The notes under the pieces: generated by a model | Seen by the model: only the letters and a program-made list of their open reading frames with translations | Told to the model about the DNA's origin: nothing | Database searches by the model: none | Made by a program: the position numbers and the translations under genes | Shown: positions 1-12,800 of the stretch, one piece after another | How positions within the stretch are numbered: the first letter of the stretch is position 1 | Layout of the letters: every line of letters begins with the position of its first letter | Assembly: GCF_024347075.1 (NCBI RefSeq) | Contig: NZ_AP024901.1 | Location: 434,001-498,000 of the forward strand | DNA length: 64,000 nt | Reading direction: 5' to 3' | Origin: Vibrio rarus | GTDB lineage: Bacteria; Pseudomonadota; Gammaproteobacteria; Enterobacterales; Vibrionaceae

Positions 1-706
1 TTTGGATTTTATCTGTGTACTCTTCTTCCCATTCGGTGAGATCACGAATGATGTGGCGCAAGGCGATTTCAAGGTTATCTATGGTTTTTTCAAAGCTTGC
101 CTGAGTCTTTTTATCTAGTTGCTCAAACGACTCTTCCGTATAAGGTTCTTCCCCATTTAACGCCACAAACTGATAGTCACCTTGATTGGTCACCGTCAAG
201 CTAATACTTTTCTGTTTGGCTTGTTTGGTTAATGCTTCTAAGGCAAGGCTTTGCTTTTTCGCTAATTGATTTTTGAGCCTATCCGCACGGGAAAAGTACA
301 TCTCATTATCGAAAGCTAATGGGATTCCTTTGAGCAATTTGGTCATGAGTTTTTCGAGATCAACCCGTAGACTTTGCCCCACCCCGCGAGGCAATTTGAG
401 AACTTTTGGAATACGAATATCCTCAAAATTCGCCACATAACACCAATCATAAAGTTCATGTAAATCAAAGGGGTGGCGTTTTAGGTAGCGTAAAATCATG
501 GTGCGCTTACCCAATCCATTGCGGCCAATGGCGTAGATATTGTAGCCTTTTTCACGAATGGACATGGCAAATTCTACCGCCGATTGCGCTCTTTCTTGCC
601 CAACAATTTCATCTATGGGGGGCACATCTTTGGTGGATTTACAGGAGAATTCATCCAGCGATGCTTCGCGGTAGAGTGCTTGCGGGCTTAAAGACGTTGT
701 AGCCAT
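1..706 (-). CDS. Lon-like AAA+ ATP-dependent protease, N-terminal part (runs off left edge)
   Basis: This is the 5' part of a minus-strand gene that continues beyond base 1, leaving about 235 residues. The start ATG at 704-706 follows a GAGGTG ribosome site. The N-terminus (MATTSLSPQALYREASLDEF) leads into a segment about IVGQERAQSAVEFAM and then GRNGLGKR, which sits where the Walker A loop lies in the LonB-like family (AAA_32/Lon_2 type, E. coli YcbZ). A charged, helix-rich stretch follows, as expected for the insertion domain. The Ser-Lys protease domain would be outside the window. Family members are taken to be ATP-dependent cytoplasmic proteases, but the substrate here is unknown. The family call rests on the nucleotide-binding region and the remembered N-terminus. 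Confidence 0.8.
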   Translation of the reverse strand, partial: MATTSLSPQALYREASLDEFSCKSTKDVPPIDEIVGQERAQSAVEFAMSIREKGYNIYAIGRNGLGKRTMILRYLKRHPFDLHELYDWCYVANFEDIRIPKVLKLPRGVGQSLRVDLEKLMTKLLKGIPLAFDNEMYFSRADRLKNQLAKKQSLALEALTKQAKQKSISLTVTNQGDYQFVALNGEEPYTEESFEQLDKKTQASFEKTIDNLEIALRHIIRDLTEWEEEYTDKIQ

Positions 707-826
707 AGTCACCTCATGTAAGAAAGGGAAAATAGGATAACGAGGCAGTAATACCGCCAAGGTCCCATTGAGTGCGATAGTTAGCTTTAGTGTAATACTG
801 ATACGGGCAATTTAATGTGACAAAGT

Positions 827-856
827 GAGCTATTGGCCCTTATTGACCAATAGCTC
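827..856. terminator. inverted repeat downstream of the giant adhesin gene
   Basis: The perfect 10-bp arms GAGCTATTGG (827-836) and CCAATAGCTC (847-856) flank a 10-nt loop. It lies 37 bp past the stop of the adhesin gene and before the start of the Lon-like gene. No clear T-run follows on the minus strand, so termination efficiency is uncertain. Confidence 0.4.
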
Positions 857-892
857 CCTTGATGCATTGACTGCTAGTAAAGAACGCTCACC

Positions 893-3800
893 TTAACTGC
901 CATCGTATTTGAACACTTGATTTTCAAACATCGCTGTCAGTAGATCTTTATCCGGATCGCCGCCATAATCCAATTGATTATTTAACCCTTTCACCACTAT
1001 TGACTGACTGTCAGCATCGGATGCCACATTGACCAGCACATCGTCGCTATCTTCAATCAAGGTAGCGGTGAGCTCTTGAGTATTGGCAAAGTTATCTAAT
1101 AGATCGTTCAGATCGGGCACTGAGCTAAGCTCATCTAACACCCCGAGCAAATCAATGCTGTCTCCTTCACTTAGGTCAAAATCGGTGATAACGTCTTGTT
1201 GACCGTTATCAACTTCTTGCCAAACAAACAGATCTTCCCCCTCGCCACCGGTAAGAATATCCGAGCCTAAACCGCCCAATAAGGTATCGTTGCCTGCTCC
1301 GCCAATAAGTTCATCGTCAAAATCGGAGCCGCGTAAGATGGAGTCTTGGTCGCCATCAACCACACTGCTCGCTTGCGTAGCCAGTGACGCATCCACATCC
1401 TCCCCATCACTAACAACAGCCACGGTATAATTCAAAGCACTCGATTGTGCTGAGATATTGGGATCGCTCTCCGTTGATACCGCCACTACATCAAAGGCAA
1501 TGGCAGCGCTTGGTAGCACCGTTGACTCTGTCACCACTATGCTTGCCTCACTAAGGGCGGCGGCATCTAAAATCCAACTTCCCACTTCGTTACCAGGCTG
1601 TACATTGCCGGACGTTGACTGCACCGATAAAGCGCTGTCTAAACCTCTCACCTCAATAGTCAGAGTTTCATCGGCATCGGATAATGCTGCCATCAACCCT
1701 AATAATGGGATCCCTCTCGAGATTAAGGCACTTTCCGATATCACCGTATTCAAACTGCGCTGAGAATCACTATTTAAGGTTAAGCTAGGTGCATTGGCGA
1801 CCGGTGTAATGGTAATCGGTACCGTATCACTGTCTTGTTTGTTGCTGTTATCCACATCATCAAAAATACCATTGTCATTAGTGGTCACCGTTAACTCTGC
1901 ACTATTAGTTCCTTGTGCATTGGTATAGAAAAGACCTTTGTCCGCATCCATCTCCGCCAGTACGGCATTGACTTCGGTAATGGGTCCCGTTAGCGTAATG
2001 GTGCTGGTATTGTTATCTAAAATCGTCACGTTACTGTTAGAAGTGACCAACTCAAGCACGCCCACATCCACAGCAATAATCACTTCTATTTCCCCATTGC
2101 TATTGGCGGCGACATAATCAACATCTGACACTTGAATGCCCACAATTTTATTGGTGGCCCCTTCCTCGGCAATAATGGTGCTCGGCATGCTATTAATGGG
2201 CGCATCATTTTGCGCAATAACCGTAATATCAAAGGCTTCGCTGCTAATTTTTGCATCGCCACTGCCAACGTTTCCTTGGTCATCCACCGTCACATTGACC
2301 GTCACATCCCCAGAAAAATCGCTGTTTGGCGTAAACAACAAGCCACTGTTTAATAGCGTGTTGATCTCATCTAATGACCCTAGCAACTCCAACTGACCAT
2401 CGCTAATGGTCACCGTGCCTGAAAACAGATCTTTATCGGCCTGAGCAAAATCGAAATTCCCCTCACCGTTTGCCATCACCGTAAACTTAAATTCTCCGTC
2501 TGGAACATCGCTGATATCAACATCGGAGAGTTGAATGTCGTTAATCGTTAACACGCCATCTTCAATGACACTTTTGTCCGCAATAACAGAAATCTCAGGA
2601 GCATCATTAACGGGGGTCACATTGACATCAAACTGGGTAGATGCGGTATTGGGTTCACCCACCACGCCAAAGTTACCTTGGTCATCCACCAGCACAGTGA
2701 CGCTAACGATACCAGTCACATCTTTGGCCGGTGTAAAGGTCACACCTGAGGCCAAAAATTGATTAATTTGGCTAACGCTTCCCTCAATGCGCAAACCCGA
2801 TGTGGCATCCCCGGTGACGGTCACACCGAAGCTCATCGCATCAGAAGTGAAACTAAAGGTCCCATCACCATCGCTAACCGATAACAGCACCACATAAGGC
2901 GCATCAGGCTCAGTGGCACTATCCACATCACTGATCTGAATAGAGGTAATGTCCAATACATCCTCTTCCGCTACGGTTTGATCGCTGATAGGGTCAATCA
3001 CGGGTTGGTCATTTTCCGCCTCAACGGTAATAATGAAACTATCATCATTGGTATACGGTTCGCCTTCAACACCGCTATTTCCACCATCATTTACCGCAAC
3101 GGTGACATTCACTACTCCGTAAAAATTATCCAGTGGATTAAATCTCACACCATCGGCTAAAGCCGCATTGATGGCATCCACCGTTCCCGTAAGGGTGATA
3201 CTGGCGCTTGGATCTGTGCTCGACAGCACCACACCAAAGAGATCTTGCGCATCGTCAATAAAGTTGAGCAATCCGCTGTCCACCGAAATGGTAAACGTAT
3301 ACTCCGCCATCGGATTATCTTGTGTATCGGGATCGGCAATAGAAAGTCCGTTAATATTCAGTTGGTCATCTTCGATAGACGTCAGATCCGCCAAACCACC
3401 GAACACGGGTTGGTCGTTTACCGCCTCTATCGTTAGGTCGACAACTTGCTCTGAAATGGCGTTGTTATCCGTGATTTCATTATTATTGATGTCGTATTCA
3501 ACAGATTGGACTTGGATGGTGATTTGCGCAGGGTCCCAATTTAAATTGTTATTGTTGCCCGGATTAAAAATAATCATCTCAAGATCTTGAGCATCCACAT
3601 CTAACGTCCAACTGCCATCACCATTGTTGATAAACGCCGTGCCATCCATTAAACGAATGCTCGCACCATCGGGCACATCCAGTACGGTTACTCTCAAGGT
3701 TTCAGGGGCGCTTTCGAGATAATTCGAACCGCTGCCATCCCCGGAGAGCGAATAGCGGTCATCAACAATGGCTGCATTGATGTCAATGGCAATATCTTGG

Positions 3801-6800
3801 TTTTCCACCCCAACAGCGGCAGTATCAATGTCCGTATCCACGGCATCAGCAACAGGGTTAACCACTAAGGTAAAGTTAGCGTTGTGTTCAACTGGCACCC
3901 CCAGTAGTTTCTCTTGAGTAAAGACAATAATTCCCAGATCTACCGTGCCACTAAATTGCTCTGCTGGAGTGATTTCTAAATCACTAAACGACACCGAGGT
4001 CACTGATGGATTGTTTAATTGAATGGTCCAAAAACCATCACCATTATTTTTCACCACAAAGCCATCGGCGTCATTTTCACTGGTGGATTTGACAAGAAAG
4101 CCCTCTGGAATACCCGATAAACGAATGGAGACAAATTCTTCAGAGCCGTCATCGTCTCCAAGAGAAACCTTGAAAGGCGTACCTTGGATCTGATCAAGGA
4201 AAATGGCACTGTCCTCATTCCCTGTAATGACAATCTTATTCGAGCGATCCCCCCCTTCAATGACGATAGGGTCCACCACCGGAATCACTTCAAAGGAGAG
4301 CTCACCATTAAACGGTTTTCCAGAGTCCGTGTCAGAGGGGTGATCATAACCTGCCGTTTCATCAAACACAGTCACATCATTGAGCGTGCCAGAAATGGAC
4401 AATTCCACGGTATTATCGTTATCTCCCGTAGGGAAATTTTCTGCCGGTTTAAATTGCACATCTTTTAAGAAATCTTCAATGGCGTTAGGGTTTGCCGCAT
4501 CATAGGTCAACGTAAATGAACTGACTTCATTGCCTTGCGGATCAATAAGCACCCCTTCCGATGGGTCTTTTAAAGCGACAGTCACCGTTTGAAAGCTTTC
4601 AACCCCTCTATCTGCGCTAGAATCAATATCTGTCGAGGTCACACCAATATCAAGGTGAATAATACCGTCTTCATAGGCCAGACCATCTTGATACTCTTCT
4701 GTGCCATCGGCACCGATAGGTTGCAAATCCTGATCAAGACCGGCCGTGCCTTTCACCACCACAGAAACCACTTGGTCCGCTTCCACTACAGGGGATACTG
4801 CCACTGGCAAAATCAAATCATGGTACCTTTCATCACCGGATTTGGTGTCTGTGGTAATAGCGGTAAATTTGATGTTAACGTCTCCGGCATAATCTTGCGG
4901 TGGTACCAGAATCAAATTTTCTAAACCAAGGATATTTCCCGCTTCATCCACTGTGCCTTTAAATACATATTCACCAATGGTGTAGTCATATTCCGCCCCT
5001 AGGATACTAAAACCTTGCAAATCCGACTCAGCAAACACTAAGGTAAAGAGATCCGTGACGTCATCTCGGTCGGAGGTGGTAGACAACAGGTTTTTATCCA
5101 TGATCTGTTGACCAAGATCGATATTGCGATCTTCGGTGCCGATAATAATGTCATCGGGATCGGTATTGGCAATCACCTCTGCGGCAATGGAATCATTCAC
5201 TACTACCGATTCAGGAAAACGCAGAGTGATGTCCGTTTCTTTTTGCTGGCGAACGCTTTGTTCCCCTTCCTCGCCTTTGTCGTACACTAAAGCGGTGAGT
5301 GTAATGGTGATGTTAGAGAAGTCCGCATCGCCGTCGCCAGGTATCTTCAGACCACTTGGGGCAATAATAGTAAAATCTTCTTCATTAGTGACCACCCATT
5401 TCCCATCACCATTATTCACCGCGCCAATGATCACTAACTGATCAAGAATCCCTTGATCCGTTGTTGAAAAATCCACCACCAGCTCTTCTATAATTTCATC
5501 GGGATTCTGGTCAAGCTCTTGCTGCTCTTCTGCGGTCAGTGTTGCATTAGGGTCAAGGTCGAGCTTATCTTTAGCCTGTTGCTCCGCTTGTGTGACATCA
5601 CTATCTTCAAAATTAATGCTGTAAGCATCCTCTTTAACATCGTTAATAGTGAAGTTAATCATGCCACTGGCATCGGCAACAATGGGGTTGTCCACCGCAC
5701 CTATCATGTTATCGTCTACATCGGTAACAAACAGGTTGGCATCACTCTCGACCGTTGGACGCACCACAATATCAACCGTGCCGTTAATAACGTCGCTGGC
5801 ACTGTTTTCATACTCTGATTGACCGTCACTAAATTCATAATCATCTTCTCTCACCTCAAGGGTGACACCTAACTGAAAATCACGGCTGTCATCACTAGGC
5901 GGTTTCACTTCAACAATGCCGACACCGCTTAAAAGATCAGCTAAGCCATTGCTGTCGCTAATCACTATATTCCCATTACCATCCACCGCCACCACAGAGC
6001 CATTCACCCGCACTTCCGCCCCTTCAGGAAAGCCGGTAAGGGTAAGTAACGTAATCACTTCATCGCTATCTGGGAAGTCGAGTCCGGTTGGATGCCAATC
6101 CACTTCAATAAAGGTATCTTCATCCCCTTTCGAGGTGCGTTCAAAGTTATCTTTCGCATCGATAACCGGCTGAACGTTAATGATAATATCCCCTTCAATG
6201 ATATTCACTGCACCGTCACTTTCAGTTATCACTATGGTGGCGGTGAGATCGATATTGCCAGTAAAGGAGGCGATTGGACGTAAAATAACCCCTGTGTTGA
6301 TCCCCGCTTCGGTTAAATTCGCCTGATAAATGGGCCCTCCTGCAGAGTCATAGCCCACAAACACCAAATCAACTTCGTTATTTTCGCTATCCAGTACTTT
6401 GACACCATCGGGAATATTTGAGATCAGCACAGTGACCGACTCTGAATCATCTAGAGGAGTATCTTTAAGCTCGCCACTTAAGATTTTAAAGTTCAGAGGA
6501 ACATCACTATTTTCATCCACTAGGGTTTCCACCCCTTTAGGGACGCCATTACTATCAAAAATAGGATGCCAACTATCCCCTAAGCCATCGACACTGATAG
6601 AGGGGGCATCAGGCACCCCTTTTAGATCCACAACGATTTGCCTTGAATCCAATACTCGATCGTTCGTCACGGTCACTAAGGTGCCATTACCGCTTGTTTC
6701 ATCCACATTTTGTATTTGCTCGCTGACATCTCGAATGATGCCAGTCACCGTCATTGCAAAGTCCACATTACTGTTGGTATAAGGGGTAAACTCAACCATA

Positions 6801-9800
6801 GACAGCATCTCGTATGGAATTTCATACACACCAGGTGACACTTCCACAATCGGGTTATCATCAACATCGCCTAACCAACTTAACGTGGCTAAGTTGCCGT
6901 TACTGTCCGCTAAACCCGTCACTTGCACATACAAACTTTCAGAACCATCCGCATCTAAAGGTGCATTCATTCTTATATGCAGATCCAGCGTCGTTGTGGT
7001 GTCTTCATCAATCACAATACGTGATACCACTAGAGCGCCATCGTCAGCCACCGGATTCACATTCACCGTGAAATAACGCTCCTCTGAGCGCGCTTCGACA
7101 AGCTGCGCATTACTGTCCGCTTCTGTAGTAATGGCGACCACTTTCAGCTGAATGGTTCCACTCCAGTCATCGGCTGGATTGACCGTGACTTTACCAATAT
7201 CATCCGCGGAGATGATATACAGACCGTTGGCATCGGCAGTTTGCACAACCCCATCAATTAACAACTGCTGGCCAAAGTCAGCCACAAAGCTCACTTCATA
7301 GGTCAGGGTTTCTGAACTGTCTTTATCTTGTGTTTGCGCCAAAATCTGCAACAGTGCATCATCGCCATCTTCATCAACGTTCACTGTAAAGTTACCGCTA
7401 GAAGGCTCCCAAGTGGCTGTATCGGCGATGGCTTTCACTTCTACAGACAGTGTTTCGTCTAACGTTTCACTGACGGCGTTATTGCGATACACCTCAACAC
7501 TAAAGTCGTAGTGATACTCCGCCGCTTCCGAACTTTGATGACGAGCAGGGACAAAGAATAAATTGTCCACACTCCAGTTTTCATTATCCGAACTTGAACT
7601 TGCCAGCAGATCTTTACTCAGCACTACCGCACCATCCACAACGGTTAAAGCGATGTAGTTTGCACCATCAAAGTAATAGAAATCCCCTTGCGTGGCATCC
7701 ACATTGTTAATGGTGATGGCACCAAGGGCTTCATCATTATCAAAGTCCCCCGTATCCACACGGATCTCAACCTGGATGGGTTTATCCTCAGCGGGCAAGT
7801 TATCTTGCGCGTTGCTATCGCCTGTTGTGATACTGCGTCCCGCGTCTTCAGAGCCGCTGGCCGTAGATAGGGTAATTTGCGAGCGAATATCATCCACTTC
7901 AATCGTGACTGGGTTGGTACTGGTATCGCCATCACTGTCGGTGGCTGTAACCTGCACATCAATACTGACGCTGTTACCCTCTTGTTTGACATCATCGGCT
8001 GGAGTGAAACGTATTCGCCCGTCAGGGTGCACTTCAACTATGCCCATAAGCAAAGTACTATCCACTGGGTTTGCCGGATCGCTGCCATCGCTGTATAGGT
8101 TAAATGACTGGAATCCGCCATCGCTATCTAGGGTTAAAATGGTCGAACCAATTTGAATTTGCGTCAGTGCACCATCATCGGACCCCTCAGTGGTGAGACC
8201 ATTTTGCTTTAACACGTTCACCGTGGCGCTATCACTCCCTTCAGTTAGGGAAATGGATTTCTCGATCACTTCAGGAACATCATCCACCACACTCACAATG
8301 ACATCTTTAGTGGTTGAATTATCCCCATCCATATCTTGGGCGTACACAGGGACACTAATCGTTAAGGTATCGGCGGATGTAAGCTCGGTATTGACCCCTG
8401 CTATCGGGTGATCAATGGCGCGAAGGATTTCAAAAGTAAACTGGCCAAAGTCACTGCTGGTTTGGTCGTTATTCACTTGAATGGATAAGATATCAAGCTG
8501 TGCACCGTTGACATTCGCCACCCCCATATAACCACCAGTAACACTGATAAATGTCACTGCAACCCCTTGGTAGGTCAGCGCAAAGGCTTGAGTTTGCCCT
8601 CCCGCATCGACATAGCTCACCTTAATATTGGCACTGTCCACAAAGAAGGCTTCAATATCATCAGTGCCTTTAATTACCGTGACAGCTGAACGGCCCACTT
8701 CCAATGCGCCATCTGGGCTATTGCCCCCTTGTATTGGTGGTATCCCAGTATCCCCTTGGTCGATATGACTTTCATTGAGCGTTAACGCTGGCGCCGTATC
8801 TATTTGCGGATCATCCCCATCGGCAATCTCAATATTGAGATCCGCTGAAGTGACATCCCCATCGCTATCTGTGGCCTGCACAATCAAAGTTAAATCGTTA
8901 ATATCTAAGCTGGCATTGTCTTGCTCTAGAGGTTGGCGTAAATCTATATTGTAACTGCCATCAAGGTTGACTGTGGCAAGCAATACCACCGCAGAGCTAT
9001 CACCTGCAATATGCACAGTGAACGTTGTGCCATCAGCGCTTAGCAGCAGTTCAACACTTTGATTGTTGCTCAATAAACCAGTCCAAGCCGTGTCGTTCAA
9101 TACGCTGGGGTTAAATGTCACACTCGCAACGGCATCAATGCCTTTTACCAAATCAATAGTGCCACTGAGGGGATCGGCACCCACATCTACAATGACATTC
9201 TCGTCAATGGCTTCATTTTGATCCGTCGCATCAGGGTCAGTGCCGTCGCTAATCACTAAGCCAATTTCTTTGCTGACCACATCATTATCGGTATCCATTG
9301 CTTCGACGGTGACTGCCAGACGATTACTATCATCGGCGGCGATTTGATCAAGGGGTAATAATTGCTCAAAGCGATAATTGCCCCCCATGTCGATGGTGCC
9401 GATAAAGACAATATCTTCAGCGTCGTTATCGGTGACTAACGAGAGCGTTTGCCCATCATTACTGATCACCACTTTGGTTTGTATGCCATTAGAGGTCAGT
9501 GCATCCCAAGCACTTTGCTGAGAGGCGCTTAATGATAAGGTCACAGACTCAATGGCATCCGCTCCTGCTGTTAAGCCAACATCACCTGTCACGGGGAAAT
9601 CAACCGCGCCAATAATATTGTCTTCATTCCAGGCAAGCTCAATGGTTTCATCGCTAAAAGTACTGTCTTGACCATCATTAATGCGCACTTGGGCATTGGC
9701 GCGGGTGATGTCACCGTCGCTGTCTTTAAGCTCAACACGAAGAGCAAGATTCAAGCGATCATTACTGGCCGTTTGGTCAATGGCTTGTTGTTGGTCAACG

Positions 9801-12800
9801 GTGAAAGTGCCGTCAAACTGACCATCACTGTCCGTGTTTAAACGAATAGTTAATACGCTGCTCTCGGGGGCGTTGCTCAATGACACCGTAATTAAGGTGC
9901 CATTTTCTGTGATGGTAAAAGAGGTGGCCTCACCATTACTGGTGATGGCATTCAGTGCATTGCTTTGACCGTTCGTTAAGTTAAAGCCAAAACTGGCCAG
10001 AGCATCACTGCCTTGGGTTAACCCCATGTCTCCTGTTATCGGCAAACTGACTGTGCCAATATCATCATCATTCAAAATAACGCGACGATTGCTTAATCCT
10101 ATATTGGTGCCATCTTCGACGGTAATCTCTATACTGCTGCGCGTTTCATCTTCATCACCATCAATGGCAATAGTGCCCACAGAGAGTTTGGTGAGATCCG
10201 ACGCATCTTGGTCAACAGAGGCTAGCTGCTCAATTTGATAATTACCGTCAATATCCATAGTTAATGACAGCACGACAGTGCCATCGGCAAGTTGCAGTTC
10301 AAGGGAACGTTCAGATTCTAGCAAAAAGGTCTGTTGTCCATTGCTGGTTATAGCATTCCATTCACTGCGCTCGGCATCGCTTAATTCAAAGTCTAGACTG
10401 GCCAAGTCATCAGGACTCAACGTTAGCTCAATATCGCCTGAAATAGGTTGTGTGCTGCCGCCTATATCATCTTCATTCCAGCTTTCACTTTGATTACTGC
10501 TCGAAATATCCGTGCCGTCATCAATGGTGACCTTGATACTTGACGGCGTCACATCCCCGTCCGTATCGGTAAAGATTACCCCTGCACTTAATGCGCTTTG
10601 ATCGCTGCCACTGTTATCTTGATCAACGGCAATAAACTGTTCTAACTTAAAACTGCCATCGCCATTTAAGGTCAATTGCAAGGCAATCATGCCACCTGCG
10701 CGAACGATCAGGGTTTGTGAACCTTGTTCTAATACCGTGGCTTGGCCATTTACGGTAATGCTCTGCCAAGCGGTGAGTTGCTCAGGAGTCAGATCTATCA
10801 CCGCAGACGCTATGGCATCACTGCCTTGGTAATTTAAATCACCGCTAAATTCGTAACCAACTTGCCCTATTTCGTCTTCACTCCATGCCACGTCCGCAGG
10901 ATCTGTGGTAATGATCGTCCCATCGCTAATAGTGATATCAATCGCAGAGGGAGGTCGATTGGTAATGGCATCAATATTGTCATCACCATCACTGTCTTCC
11001 ACCACCACATCAAAGATAAGCTGAGTTTTTCCCGTATCGTCTTGATCTAACGGCAAGGTTTGCTCTATGGAATAAGAGCCATCCTCGGCGAGTGTGACCA
11101 CTAACACTGGGTTGCCCCCTTGACTCACGGTTATGGTAGAGTCAGTCACAGTGACGTCAGTGGCTAAATGATTACTGGTTAAATTTTCTAGGGCGGTTTG
11201 CTGTTCGGCGGTTAATTCAAAGCGAATGTTCGCAATGTCGTCACTGCCCATCACTAGGCCTAAATCCGAATAAATAGGGAACAGCGTACTTAAATCGTCT
11301 TCACTCCATGATTGGGTATCACTGCCGATTTCAGGATCATCACCGTCGGAGATGGTTAAGGCAATATTGGCCTCAATCGGGCCGTTCATATCATCACTGT
11401 CTTCTACTAAAATGGGGATATCTAACAACAGTTTTTCTAGGCTTTCATGATCCAACGCTTGGTATTGAGTGACGCGATAGTTACCGTCTAGATCAAGGAT
11501 TTCAACCTCTAACACCTTATTAGTCGGGTCATCACCAATATACACGGTCAATAGCGTCAGGCCGGGTAAACCATTATCGGCACTTGTCGATAACACGACA
11601 TTGGTTTCAAGATCATTACTGACTAAACCGGTCCATGCTGCAGCCGATTCAATGGCATCATCAAAGGTAATAGAGACAATTTCATCGGTACCTTCAATAA
11701 TCTCAAAGCTTTCATAGAAGCTTTGTTCACCGAAAATTTCTACAATGTCGATAGCGCCGTCCAGCACCACAGGATCGGCACCATCAAAAATATTCAGCTT
11801 CAGTGTGCCGGAATCCACATCAAGGTCGGTATCGGTAATCACCACTTCAAGTTCTAGCTCAAGGGGTCCACCCACAGGTTGGTCAACGGCATCACTTTCG
11901 GTGATGACATAACGGCCTTCACTATCAATGCTCACCACTAATACCACTTGTGTGGTATCTCCTGATTTATACACAGTGATTTCATTGTCCGTGATCAATA
12001 GATCCGTTTGCTGACCATCACTGGTAATGGAATGCCAAGGTGAATCTACCGCCAGTGGAGCAAATTCCACGCTCTTAATGTCATCAATGCCTTTGTTGAC
12101 CGTCATAATACCGGTGAAGGTGGTGCCGTCCGTGACCTCAACAAAGTTAATGGTAGAGTCTAAAATTTGAGGATCGGCACCGTCGGTTATTTTCAAAATG
12201 ATGTCGGCACTGGAGCTATCACCGTCAAAATCGGTGGCGATAACCGTGGCGGTTAAATCATTAACATTGCTAAGCACATCCTGATCCAAAGGCAGAGATT
12301 GCTTAACACTAAAGGTGCCGTCACTGGCTAAGATCAGCGCTAAAACCACCGCATCAGGATCACTGTCTAGCGTCACCGACAATGTGTTACCCACAATGCT
12401 GACTGAGGTCGATTCACCGTTACTGGTTAAGTTTGTCCATGCATCGCTGGTAATTGACGTGGCATCAAAGGTGTAGCTTTCAATTGCGTCACTGGCGGGG
12501 CTAAATGCAATGCTTTGATCTGTGATTTCAAGAGGCAAGCCCTGTTCTTTAAAATTCACATTAACATCCGTGCCTAGCGGATCACCGGCATCATTAATCT
12601 TAATGTTTATATTCGCGCTACCAAAATCCCCATCAGAGTCTTTGGCAAGCACAGGTAAAACCAGATCCGTTAGGTTTGTGAGTTCATCTTGCTCAATAGG
12701 TTTGAACTGAGTCACCACATAACGACCATCATCGCCAATGGTCACTTCTAGAACTTTTTCATTCATCGCGTTCGTGACGGTAATGGTTTTATTACCATTA

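Noticed and set aside
406..702. 98-aa plus-strand frame at the left edge
   Set aside because: It lies antisense to the Lon-like protease gene, whose protein is recognisable with a good ribosome site.
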